Shown: positions 1 through 5,974 of the stretch, one piece after another | How positions within the stretch are numbered: the stretch's first letter is position 1 | Layout of the letters: each line of letters opens with the position of its first letter | NCBI GenBank assembly: GCA_019348335.1 | Contig: JAHWJR010000028.1 | Coordinates: forward strand, 1-10,553 | Source of the DNA: Actinomycetota bacterium | GTDB taxonomy: Bacteria > Actinomycetota > Acidimicrobiia > Acidimicrobiales > CADCSY01 | DNA: 10,553 nucleotides | Reading direction: 5' to 3' | Notes under the pieces: model-generated | Databases searched by the model: none | Told to the model about the DNA's origin: nothing | Seen by the model: only the letters and a program-made list of their open reading frames with translations | Position numbers and translations under genes: made by a program

Positions 1-1
1 G

Positions 2-52
2 CTGCTCCGCCTGGCGGACTGCGCAGCGTCGCCCCTCCCCGAAGCACCGTGA
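2..52 (+). CDS. Possible 3' end of an upstream gene (partial)
   Basis: Frame 2 is open from the window edge to a TGA at 50-52 and reads LLRLADCAASPLPEAP. Most codons end in G or C, as in the real genes here. The stop lies 38 bases before the trpC start, which is a normal gene spacing. Only 16 residues are visible, so no family can be named. Frame 1 is also open, to a TAG at 79-81, so the frame choice is uncertain. Confidence 0.3.
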   Translation: MLRLADCAASPLPEAP

Positions 53-78
53 GCCCGGGACCGGAAGGTGTTGGCCGG

Positions 79-84
79 TAGGAT
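79..84 (+). promoter_or_regulatory. Putative -10 box (TAGGAT) for a leaderless trp operon
   Basis: TAGGAT fits the TANNNT form of a sigma-70-type -10 element. It is followed by only six bases (TCGGCG) before the trpC GTG at 91, so transcription would begin at or next to the start codon and give a leaderless mRNA, which is common in Actinobacteria. No convincing -35 hexamer is visible. An alternative reading is that the AGGA inside this box is a weak ribosome-binding site. A similar arrangement (TAGGTT, 7 bases, GTG) precedes the gene at 3572. Confidence 0.45.
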
Positions 85-90
85 TCGGCG

Positions 91-879
91 GTGCCGACGT
101 ACCTCGACCGCATCGTGGCGGCCCACCGCGCCCGCGCCGCTGCCGACGAGCGTCCGGTCGGAGCGCTGCTGGATGCGGCGCTGGCGTCGCCGCCGCCCCG
201 TGGTTTCGGCACCGCCCTGGCCGCCGGCGAGCGCCTGGGCGTGATCGCCGAGATCAAGCGGCGTTCCCCCTCTCGCGGTGACCTGGCGCCCGATCTCGTC
301 CCCGGTGACCTGGCCAAGGCCTACGAGGCCGGGGGCGCCGCCGCCCTGTCGGTGTTGACCGACGTCGAGTTCTTCGGCGGGTCACCCGCCGACCTGGCCG
401 AGGCCCGGGCCGCCTGCTCGATGCCCGTGCTGCGCAAGGACTTCACCGTCGACCGCCGTGACGTCCTCGACGCCCGCATCATGGGCGCCGACGCCGTCCT
501 GGTCATCGTGGCCGCCGTCGACGACGACGAGCTGAAGGATCTGCTGGAGGTGGCGGCCACCGTGGGCCTCGACGCCCTGGTCGAGGTCCACGACGGGGGC
601 GAGGTCGACCGGGCTCTGGCCGCGGGGGCGTCGATCGTGGGCGTCAACCAGCGCGACCTCACCTCGTTCGCCGTCGACGGCGATCTCGCCCTGCGGCTGG
701 CCGGCCGCCTGCCCGAAGGGGTGGTGCGGGTGGCCGAGTCCGGCATCACCGGGCCCGGCGACGCCCAGCGGTTGGTCGACGGCGGCTACCACGCCGTGCT
801 CGTGGGTGAATGGCTGGTCACCAGTGCCGACCCCGAGCCGGCGGTGGAGTCGCTGCGCCGCCACCCGAGGGGCGCATGA
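91..879 (+). CDS. trpC: Indole-3-glycerol phosphate synthase
   Basis: This 262-residue cytosolic TIM-barrel enzyme converts CdRP to indole-3-glycerol phosphate with loss of CO2 and water, the step before tryptophan synthase. The family signatures are complete. EIKRRSPSRG at 54-63 holds the catalytic Glu54 and Lys56 and the substrate-binding Ser59. VLRKDF holds the general acid Lys116. VEVH holds Glu165, GVNQRDL holds Asn186, and AESGI at 215-219 binds the phosphate side of the substrate. Length is normal. The GTG at 91 gives the family-typical N-terminus (MPTYLDRIVAAHR) and lies directly behind the TAGGAT box. The gene ends in an ATGA overlap with trpF. It appears to be first in the operon, since trpE, trpG and trpD are not beside it. 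Confidence 0.96.
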   Translation: MPTYLDRIVAAHRARAAADERPVGALLDAALASPPPRGFGTALAAGERLGVIAEIKRRSPSRGDLAPDLVPGDLAKAYEAGGAAALSVLTDVEFFGGSPADLAEARAACSMPVLRKDFTVDRRDVLDARIMGADAVLVIVAAVDDDELKDLLEVAATVGLDALVEVHDGGEVDRALAAGASIVGVNQRDLTSFAVDGDLALRLAGRLPEGVVRVAESGITGPGDAQRLVDGGYHAVLVGEWLVTSADPEPAVESLRRHPRGA

Positions 880-1535
880 CCTTCGTGAAGATCTGCGGGA
901 CCACGAGCGAGGCCGACGCCCTGCTGGCGGTGGCCATGGGCGCCGACGCCGTCGGGTTCATCTTCGCCCCCTCGCCCCGCCAGGTGGCGGTCAACCTCGT
1001 GCGCGACATCGTCCGGCGGCTTCCGTCCGAGGTGCTCACCGTGGGGGTCTTCCGCGATGACGCTCCCGAGCGGGTGGTCGAGGTGGTGAACTCCACCGGC
1101 CTGCGGGCGGCTCAGCTCCACGGGCGGGAGACGCCCGAGCAGACCCAGTGGGTGCGGGCCCGGGTCCCCGTGGTGATCAAGGCCTTCGCCGCCGGAGATC
1201 CCCGTGTGGCCGGCGCCGCCCAGCACGGGGCCGACGTGGTGATGATCGACAGCGCCCGTCCCGGCTCGGGCAAGGTGTTCGACTGGTCGCTGGCCGAAGA
1301 CGTGCCCGCGGGCCAGCGCCTGGTGCTCGCCGGCGGGCTCCATCCCGGCAACGTGGCCGAGGCCATCGCCCGGGTGCGGCCGTGGGGCGTCGACGTGGTG
1401 AGCGGCGTGGAGGCGGCTCCCGGCCACAAGGACGCCCGCCTGGTGCGAGCCTTCGTGTCGGCGGCCAAGCAGGCGGCCACGCCCGGATGGGAGCCCGAGA
1501 ACGCCGCCCCCTACGACTGGCAGGAGCAGGGATGA
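876..1535 (+). CDS. trpF: Phosphoribosylanthranilate isomerase
   Basis: This 219-residue TIM-barrel isomerase carries out the Amadori rearrangement of PRA to CdRP, which TrpC then uses. The KICG motif near the N-terminus holds Cys7, the general base. MIDS holds Asp125, the general acid. [10 protein letters not shown] (151-160) and [12 protein letters not shown] (175-186) form the phosphate-binding end of the barrel. The ATG at 876 overlaps the trpC stop as ATGA, and GAGGGG at 867-872 is a usable ribosome-binding site inside trpC. The C-terminal tail after about residue 200 (ending YDWQEQG) looks like a short extension. A separate TrpF is noteworthy because well-studied Actinobacteria such as Mycobacterium and Streptomyces lack it and use the bifunctional PriA instead. 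Confidence 0.95.
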   Translation: MTFVKICGTTSEADALLAVAMGADAVGFIFAPSPRQVAVNLVRDIVRRLPSEVLTVGVFRDDAPERVVEVVNSTGLRAAQLHGRETPEQTQWVRARVPVVIKAFAAGDPRVAGAAQHGADVVMIDSARPGSGKVFDWSLAEDVPAGQRLVLAGGLHPGNVAEAIARVRPWGVDVVSGVEAAPGHKDARLVRAFVSAAKQAATPGWEPENAAPYDWQEQG

Positions 1536-2749
1536 CCGTGGACGAGACGATCGGCGGGGCGGGCATGGGCCGCCCGGGAGACGACGGGCGCTTCGGCGAC
1601 TTCGGAGGGCGGTTCATGCCCGAGGCGCTGGTGCCCGCCTGTCTCGAGCTGGAAGAGGCGTTCGCCCAGGCGTGGGGCGACCCCGGCTTCCGCGCCGAGC
1701 TCGACGACTTGTTGCGCGACTACGCCGGCCGCCCGTCGCCGCTCACCGAGGCCCGCAACCTGTCCGAGCGCCTGGGCGTGCGGGTGCTGCTCAAGCGGGA
1801 CGAGCTCAACCACACCGGGTCCCACAAGATCAACAACGTCTTGGGCCAGGCTCTGCTGACCCGGCGGATGGGCAAGCGTCGCCTGGTGGCCGAGACCGGT
1901 GCCGGCCAGCACGGTGTGGCCACCGCCACCGCCGCCGCCCTGTTCGGCTTCGACTGCATCGTCTACATGGGCGAGGTCGACGTCGAGCGCCAGGCGCTCA
2001 ACGTGTTCCGGATGAACCTGCTGGGCGCCGAGGTCCGCCCCGTCGCCTCGGGCAGCCGGACGCTCAAGGACGCCATCAACGAGGCCTTGCGTGACTGGGT
2101 CTCCTCGGTGGAGACCACCCACTACTGCCTGGGGTCGGTGATGGGGCCGCATCCGTACCCGTGGATGGTGCGCGAGCTGCAGCGGGTCATCGGCGACGAG
2201 GCCCGGGCCCAGACCGCCGAGCTGCTCGACGGCGGCATCCCCGACGTGGTGGTGGCCTGCGTGGGCGGGGGCTCCAACGCCGCCGGCATCTTCGCCGGCT
2301 TCGTCGACACCGACGCCCGCCTGGTCGGCGTCCAGCCCGAGGGAGGCGCCGCCATCGGCCGCGGCCTGCCTGGCGTGGTCCACGGCTCCAAGAGCCTCCT
2401 GCTCCAGGACGAGCACGGGCAGGTCAACGAGGCGCACTCCGTCTCCGCCGGGCTGGACTACCCCGGCGTGGGCCCCGAGCACGCCCACCTGGCCGTGGCC
2501 GGCCGGGCCGAGTACCCGACCGTGGCCGACGGTGCGGTGCTCGAGGCCTTCCAGCTGCTGAGCCGGACCGAGGGCATCATCCCCGCCCTCGAGCCGGCGC
2601 ACGCCGTGGCCTGGGTCATGCGGGAGGCGGGACGGGGCATCCCCTCGGGCTCCACCGTGCTGGTGAACCTGTGCGGCCGGGGCGACAAGGACGCCGTCGA
2701 GGTGATGCGGCTGCTGAAGGGCGACCCCGGCACAGGAGCCGGCGGATGA
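1532..2749 (+). CDS. trpB: Tryptophan synthase beta chain
   Basis: This 405-residue PLP enzyme condenses indole with L-serine to give tryptophan, and works in an alpha2-beta2 complex with TrpA, which channels indole to it. The family block [13 protein letters not shown] (21-33) opens the core after a roughly 20-residue glycine-rich leader. HTGSHKINN places the PLP Schiff-base lysine at Lys99. ETGAGQHG places the catalytic Glu at 121. GGGSNA (245-250) binds the PLP phosphate. The motif near the C-terminus reads NLCGRGDKD, with Cys381 where the textbook enzyme has Ser (Ser377 in Salmonella, contacting the pyridine nitrogen). This is a TrpB1-type sequence. It starts within the trpF stop (ATGA) and ends in the same overlap with trpA. 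Confidence 0.96.
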   Translation: MTVDETIGGAGMGRPGDDGRFGDFGGRFMPEALVPACLELEEAFAQAWGDPGFRAELDDLLRDYAGRPSPLTEARNLSERLGVRVLLKRDELNHTGSHKINNVLGQALLTRRMGKRRLVAETGAGQHGVATATAAALFGFDCIVYMGEVDVERQALNVFRMNLLGAEVRPVASGSRTLKDAINEALRDWVSSVETTHYCLGSVMGPHPYPWMVRELQRVIGDEARAQTAELLDGGIPDVVVACVGGGSNAAGIFAGFVDTDARLVGVQPEGGAAIGRGLPGVVHGSKSLLLQDEHGQVNEAHSVSAGLDYPGVGPEHAHLAVAGRAEYPTVADGAVLEAFQLLSRTEGIIPALEPAHAVAWVMREAGRGIPSGSTVLVNLCGRGDKDAVEVMRLLKGDPGTGAGG

Positions 2750-3525
2750 CCGGCCGGCTGGAGGCCGAGCTGCGCCGGCGGAGGTCCGAGGGGGCCAAGC
2801 TGCTGGTGCCCTACGTGACCGGGGGGCTCTCGCCGGAGTGGACCGACGTGTTGCAGGCGGTGGTCGCCGCCGGCGCCGACGCCGTGGAGGTGGGCATCCC
2901 GTTCTCCGATCCGGTCATGGACGGGCCCACCATCCAGGAGGCCTCCATCCGGGCGCTGGCCCGGGGCACCACGCCGGAGTCGATCCTGGCCGAGCTGGCG
3001 CGGATCGACGTGGGCGTGCCGCTGGTCGCCATGACCTATTACAACCTGGCCTTCCGCATGGGCGACCTGCGCTTCGCCCGCTCCCTCGCCGCCGCCGGCG
3101 TGGCCGGGGCCATCCTCCCCGACCTTCCTCTCGAGGAGTCGGGCCCGTGGGAGGCCGAGGCCGCCGCCGCCGGCGTCGAGACCGTGCTGCTGGCCGCCCC
3201 CGTGACCCCCGACGAGCGCCTGGCCGAGATCGCCGCCCGCTCCCGGGGCTTCGTCTACGGCGTCAGCCGGATGGGCGTCACCGGGGAGCGGGCCAGCGTG
3301 GCCGCCTCGGCCGGCGTCATGGCCAAGCGGCTGAAGGCGGTCACCGACAAGCCGGTGCTCATCGGCTTCGGCGTGTCCACCCCACAGCAGGCGGTGGAGG
3401 TGTCCGCCGAGGCCGACGGGGTGGTCGTGGCCTCGGCGCTGTTGCGGGTCGTGCTCGACGGCGGCGGCCCCGAGGCCGTCGGCGACTTCGTGGCCGGCCT
3501 GCGGGAGGCGCTCGACGCCGGATGA
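2746..3525 (+). CDS. trpA: Tryptophan synthase alpha chain
   Basis: This 259-residue TIM-barrel subunit cleaves indole-3-glycerol phosphate to indole and glyceraldehyde-3-phosphate and passes indole to Trp[11 protein letters not shown] holds the catalytic Glu48, and PVMDGPTIQ holds the second catalytic acid, Asp59. The VMDG version of this motif is the form I associate with actinobacterial Trp[11 protein letters not shown] (171-180) and GFGVST (207-212) form the phosphate-binding region. Length is normal for the family. The ATG overlaps the trpB stop (ATGA). It is the last gene of the trp run: the next gene starts 46 bases after its stop, behind its own promoter-like box. Confidence 0.96.
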   Translation: MTGRLEAELRRRRSEGAKLLVPYVTGGLSPEWTDVLQAVVAAGADAVEVGIPFSDPVMDGPTIQEASIRALARGTTPESILAELARIDVGVPLVAMTYYNLAFRMGDLRFARSLAAAGVAGAILPDLPLEESGPWEAEAAAAGVETVLLAAPVTPDERLAEIAARSRGFVYGVSRMGVTGERASVAASAGVMAKRLKAVTDKPVLIGFGVSTPQQAVEVSAEADGVVVASALLRVVLDGGGPEAVGDFVAGLREALDAG

Positions 3526-3542
3526 GGGGACCGGGGAGGCGC

Positions 3543-3552
3543 CCGGCGCCGG
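3543..3552. promoter_or_regulatory. 10-bp palindrome (CCGGCGCCGG) before the 3572 gene
   Basis: CCGGCGCCGG is a perfect palindrome ending six bases before the TAGGTT box, so it would lie in the promoter spacer where a repressor could bind. In DNA this rich in G and C, short palindromes of C and G arise easily by chance, so the role is only a possibility. Confidence 0.25.
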
Positions 3553-3558
3553 CCGGGG

Positions 3559-3564
3559 TAGGTT
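3559..3564 (+). promoter_or_regulatory. Putative -10 box (TAGGTT) for a leaderless mRNA
   Basis: TAGGTT fits TANNNT and sits seven bases before the GTG start at 3572. No Shine-Dalgarno sequence separates the box from the start codon. The layout matches the one before trpC (TAGGAT, six bases, GTG), which supports a shared leaderless promoter type in this genome. No clear -35 hexamer is seen. Confidence 0.45.
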
Positions 3565-3571
3565 CGCCGGC

Positions 3572-4027
3572 GTGACCGACTCGAACGCTTCCGACGACGC
3601 CAACTACTCCGAGGCCCTCGACGACGACAAGCTGCCTCCGGCCTATCCGCCGGACCAGCCGCTCGGTGTGGACGAGAACGCCGTGACGGTGGGTGGCCAG
3701 GAGACCGACGAGCCGCTGGCCGAGCGCGTGCGCCGCGAGGAGCCGGACCGGGCGCCGGTGGCCGGTGACGGCGGCGAGGACCAGCCGGGTCGGCTGGTCG
3801 AGCCCGAGGAGGGCCAGCCGCCGGACCTCACCAAGGACAGCGTCGCTTCCGCCGTCGACCCGGGGCTGGGCGAGCACGACATCGAGCCCGGTGACATCGC
3901 CAGCGGCGACTCCACCACCAGGGACGTGGCCACCGAGCGGGTCGAGGACATGCCCGCCGAGGAGGTGGCGATCCACCACACCGACGACCCTCCCATGGGG
4001 GACGGTGACGGCTACCTCGAGCAGTAG
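3572..4027 (+). CDS. Acidic, probably disordered protein resembling DUF5709
   Basis: This 151-residue protein is very rich in Asp, Glu, Pro and Gly, with no signal peptide, membrane segment or cysteine. It is probably soluble and largely disordered. The order of short motifs (NYSEALDDD, YPPDQPLGVDE, PLAERVRREEPD, GRLVEPEEG, KDSVAS, PAEEVAIH) matches what I recall of the actinobacterial DUF5709 family, whose function is unknown. That match is from memory and was not searched. The GTG start is chosen because the TAGGTT box lies just upstream and the coding bias begins there. Its 3' end overlaps the following lipoprotein gene by 23 bases, which suggests co-transcription. No function is proposed. 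Confidence 0.75.
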   Translation: MTDSNASDDANYSEALDDDKLPPAYPPDQPLGVDENAVTVGGQETDEPLAERVRREEPDRAPVAGDGGEDQPGRLVEPEEGQPPDLTKDSVASAVDPGLGEHDIEPGDIASGDSTTRDVATERVEDMPAEEVAIHHTDDPPMGDGDGYLEQ

Positions 4028-4667
4028 AAGCTGCCGGTTCCTGCGGCGGGCGCTGATCTCCACCCTGGTCGTCGCTGCCTGTGGCGGCTCCGGCTCACAG
4101 GAGCTCCACAACCCCGAGTTCGGCGTCTCGTTCACGATCGACGCCGACTGGGCGGTCTACGACGAGGGGCAGTTCTCCGGCGCTGACCTCGACCTCGGGG
4201 GTCGTGCGCCCGAGCGCCGGCTGGACCCGACCTGGCTCCGGGGCTTCGACGGCAGCGACGAGCCTTCGCCGGCCAACGTGGCGAGGGACGACGCACCGGC
4301 CCCTCAGGGGATGGCCCGCATCCAGGTGCTGACCGAACCGCAGCGGACATCGGTGGACCTCGCCGCCCTCCGCTCGGTCCACCTCGGCTTCGACCCCGTC
4401 CGGGCCGAGCGGGACGAACCCGACGGGCCGGTGGAGATCCTGCGCCACGAGGACCTCAGCCTGGAGGGCGGCCAGCACGGCGTGCGCATGGTGGTGGTCT
4501 ACGACATGCCCGGTGGCGAGGTGGGCGTCGTCGACCAGACCGCCCTGCTCGACGGCGCCAACAGCGTCTTGTACCTGTTGGTGGTGGGCTGTTCCGAGCA
4601 GTGCTACGCCGACAACCAGGACACCATCGACGCCGTCGCCAACTCGTTGACCTTCGAGAAGCGCTGA
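4005..4667 (+). CDS. Small secreted lipoprotein, function unknown
   Basis: The predicted 220-residue product starts with a lipoprotein signal: Arg-rich n-region (RSCRFLRR), hydrophobic stretch ALISTLVVAA and lipobox VAAC, with Cys26 as the lipidated residue, followed by GGSGSQ. It should be anchored to the outer face of the cell membrane. The mature part begins NPEFGVSFTIDADWAVYDEG, a pattern like the start of PsbP/LpqN-like folds (short beta hairpin with a conserved Trp). It ends with a CSEQC pair and IDAVANSLTF, also typical of such domains. This fold suggestion is tentative. The GTG at 4005 is the only common start codon close before the signal peptide. It overlaps the previous gene by 23 bases, with GGGGGA just upstream at short spacing, so the start is the least certain part. 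Confidence 0.75.
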   Translation: MTATSSSRSCRFLRRALISTLVVAACGGSGSQELHNPEFGVSFTIDADWAVYDEGQFSGADLDLGGRAPERRLDPTWLRGFDGSDEPSPANVARDDAPAPQGMARIQVLTEPQRTSVDLAALRSVHLGFDPVRAERDEPDGPVEILRHEDLSLEGGQHGVRMVVVYDMPGGEVGVVDQTALLDGANSVLYLLVVGCSEQCYADNQDTIDAVANSLTFEKR

Positions 4668-4673
4668 GTCCGT

Positions 4674-4679
4674 TTGACA
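4674..4679 (+). promoter_or_regulatory. Putative -35 element (TTGACA) for the HU gene
   Basis: A perfect TTGACA lies seven bases after the lipoprotein stop and 79 bases before the HU ATG start. At the expected 16-18 base spacing the -10 position is poor (TCGCGT at 4697-4702 is the best), so this is a candidate only. An independent promoter would make sense for an abundant nucleoid protein. Confidence 0.4.
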
Positions 4680-4714
4680 GCCCGCCGGAGTTCGACTCGC
4701 GTGGACACTCGTCC

Positions 4715-4734
4715 GGTGGCCGACCCGTGCCACC
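4715..4734 (+). other. Inverted repeat in the HU leader
   Basis: GGTGGC (4715-4720) and GCCACC (4729-4734) can pair around an eight-base loop. The hairpin ends 15 bases before the GGAGG ribosome-binding site of the HU gene, so it would lie in the 5' leader if transcription starts near the TTGACA element. It could affect mRNA stability or translation, or be chance. Confidence 0.25.
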
Positions 4735-4758
4735 ACGTCTGTCTCCCCCGGAGGTCAC

Positions 4759-5052
4759 ATGAACCGATCAGAGCTCGTCGACGCCATCAGCCAGCGGTCG
4801 GGCGTCGCCTCCAGCGACGTCGACGCCAGCCTCAAGGGGCTGTTCGAGGTGGTCGCCGGCGTGGTGGCCAAGGGCGACGAGAAGATCACCATCCCCGGCT
4901 TCATCTCCTTCGAGCAGACCGACCGGGCCGCCCGCACGGGTCGCAACCCCCAGACCGGCGAGACCCTCCAGGTGCCGGCGTCCAAGGCGGTCAAGATCTC
5001 TGCCGGATCGAAGCTGAAGGCCATCGCCGCCGGCAAGGAAGAAGCGCCCTAG
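4759..5052 (+). CDS. HU/IHF-family nucleoid DNA-binding protein
   Basis: This 97-residue basic protein is of normal HU length. It is a dimeric histone-like protein that bends and compacts DNA. The N-terminal helices (NRSELVDAISQRSG, then the KGLFEVVAGVVAKGD region) form the dimer interface. The beta core has ITIPGFISFEQTDRAARTGRNP, the GRNPQTGE family signature at the tip of the DNA-binding arm, and VPASKAVKISAGSKLK after it. The C-terminal tail is very short (KEEAP), so it lacks the long Lys/Ala-rich tail of mycobacterial HupB. GGAGG at 4750-4754 is a strong ribosome-binding site. It stands alone between the lipoprotein gene and bcp, 41 bases before the latter. Confidence 0.93.
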   Translation: MNRSELVDAISQRSGVASSDVDASLKGLFEVVAGVVAKGDEKITIPGFISFEQTDRAARTGRNPQTGETLQVPASKAVKISAGSKLKAIAAGKEEAP

Positions 5053-5093
5053 CCAGCAGCCGCCCCCCGGACATCGTCGAGGAGCGTTCGCCC

Positions 5094-5549
5094 ATGCTCG
5101 TGCCTGGGGAGAGAGCCCCCGCCTTCACCCTGCCCGACCAGCGCGGAGAGAAGGTGCGCCTGACCGACTTCCGCGGCCGCAAGGTGCTGGTGTTCTTCTA
5201 TCCGAAGGCCAACACGCCGGGGTGCACCACGCAGGCGTGCGGCTTGCGCGACGCCGCCCCCGACCTGGGGGACGTCGCCGTGCTCGGCGTCAGCCCCGAC
5301 GCACCGGAGGCCCAGGCGGCGTTCGACCGGGACTTCGGGCTCGGCTTCCCGCTGCTGTCCGACGCTGCGCACCGGGTGGCCGAGAAGTACGGGGCCTGGG
5401 GCGAGAAGAAGATGTACGGCCGCAGCTACCAGGGCGTCATCCGCTCGGCCTTCCTCGTCGACGAGAAGGGCAAGGTGGCCGAGGCCTGGTACCGCATCTC
5501 GCCCAAGGACACGGCCAAGAAGGTGCTCCGGGCGGTGAGCGACCGTTGA
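5094..5549 (+). CDS. bcp: Thiol peroxidase of the Bcp/PrxQ type (peroxiredoxin)
   Basis: This 151-residue cytosolic peroxiredoxin reduces hydrogen peroxide and organic hydroperoxides, with electrons usually supplied by thioredoxin. The thioredoxin-fold core has FYPKANTPGCTTQAC: Cys44 is the peroxidatic residue and Cys49, five residues on, is the resolving cysteine of the atypical two-Cys Bcp type. Thr41 and Pro42 complete the PxxxTxxC active site, and Arg117 in VIRSAFLVD is the conserved arginine. Length matches the family. The ATG at 5094 has GAGGAG nine bases upstream and gives the typical start (LVPGERAPAFTLPDQ). Its stop overlaps the fabZ start (TTGA), so peroxidase and dehydratase are probably translated from one message. 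Confidence 0.94.
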   Translation: MLVPGERAPAFTLPDQRGEKVRLTDFRGRKVLVFFYPKANTPGCTTQACGLRDAAPDLGDVAVLGVSPDAPEAQAAFDRDFGLGFPLLSDAAHRVAEKYGAWGEKKMYGRSYQGVIRSAFLVDEKGKVAEAWYRISPKDTAKKVLRAVSDR

Positions 5550-5965
5550 CCGATCCCGCCTCGCTGATCCCCCACCGTGCCCCCTTCCTGCTGGTCGACG
5601 AGATCGTCGAGCTGGACCCGGGCCGCTCGGCGACGGGCCGCTGGCGCCTGACCGGCGACGAAGCGTTCTTCGCCGGTCACTTCCCCGGCCGCCCCACGCT
5701 GCCCGGGGTGCTCATGGTGGAGGCGCTGGCCCAGGTGGGGGCGTGCGCGGTGCTCGCCGACCCCCGGTTCGCCGGCAAGCTGCCGCTGTTCGGAGGGATC
5801 GACAAGGTGCGGTTCCGGCGCCAGGTCGAGCCCGGCGAGACGCTGGAGCTGGAGGTGGAGATGGAGCGCCTGTCGGCCCGGGGCGGCAAGGGCCGGGGAC
5901 GGGCGTCGGTGCAGGGAGCGGCCGCCTGCGTGGCCGACCTGCTGTTCGTGCTGATCGACGGCTAG
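5546..5965 (+). CDS. fabZ: 3-hydroxyacyl-ACP dehydratase, FabZ type
   Basis: This 139-residue hot-dog-fold enzyme removes water from 3-hydroxyacyl-ACP in the fatty-acid elongation cycle. The start IPHRAPFLLVDEI is the family N-terminal signature. GHFPGRPTLPGVLMVEALAQ contains His45 and Glu59, the catalytic pair. LFGGIDKVRFRRQVEPGE is the central helix-strand region. No ATG or GTG fits the frame near the expected start. The TTG at 5546 overlaps the bcp stop (TTGA), has GGTGAG upstream and gives the right N-terminus. The frame is open far upstream, but that part is out-of-frame bcp sequence. The gene ends nine bases before the converging fabF, whose pathway partners it serves. No terminator fits in the gap. 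Confidence 0.93.
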   Translation: MTDPASLIPHRAPFLLVDEIVELDPGRSATGRWRLTGDEAFFAGHFPGRPTLPGVLMVEALAQVGACAVLADPRFAGKLPLFGGIDKVRFRRQVEPGETLELEVEMERLSARGGKGRGRASVQGAAACVADLLFVLIDG

Positions 5966-5974
5966 AGGGTCGGC

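Noticed and set aside
1..90. Tryptophan attenuator or T-box leader before trpC
   Set aside because: No short ORF with adjacent Trp codons, no T-box sequence and no terminator/antiterminator pair can be seen; the promoter-like box lies directly before the start codon.
1511..2602. Long open antisense frame (363 codons) on the minus strand across trpB
   Set aside because: It mirrors trpB exactly, its product is low-complexity (Gly, His, Ala, Gln rich) with no recognisable motif, and high-GC coding DNA routinely leaves such open antisense frames.
4674..5093. Upstream extension of the bcp frame to a TTG at 4674
   Set aside because: This part is out of frame with the HU gene, is Arg/Gly-rich shadow sequence, and the ATG at 5094 has a good ribosome-binding site and the correct family N-terminus.
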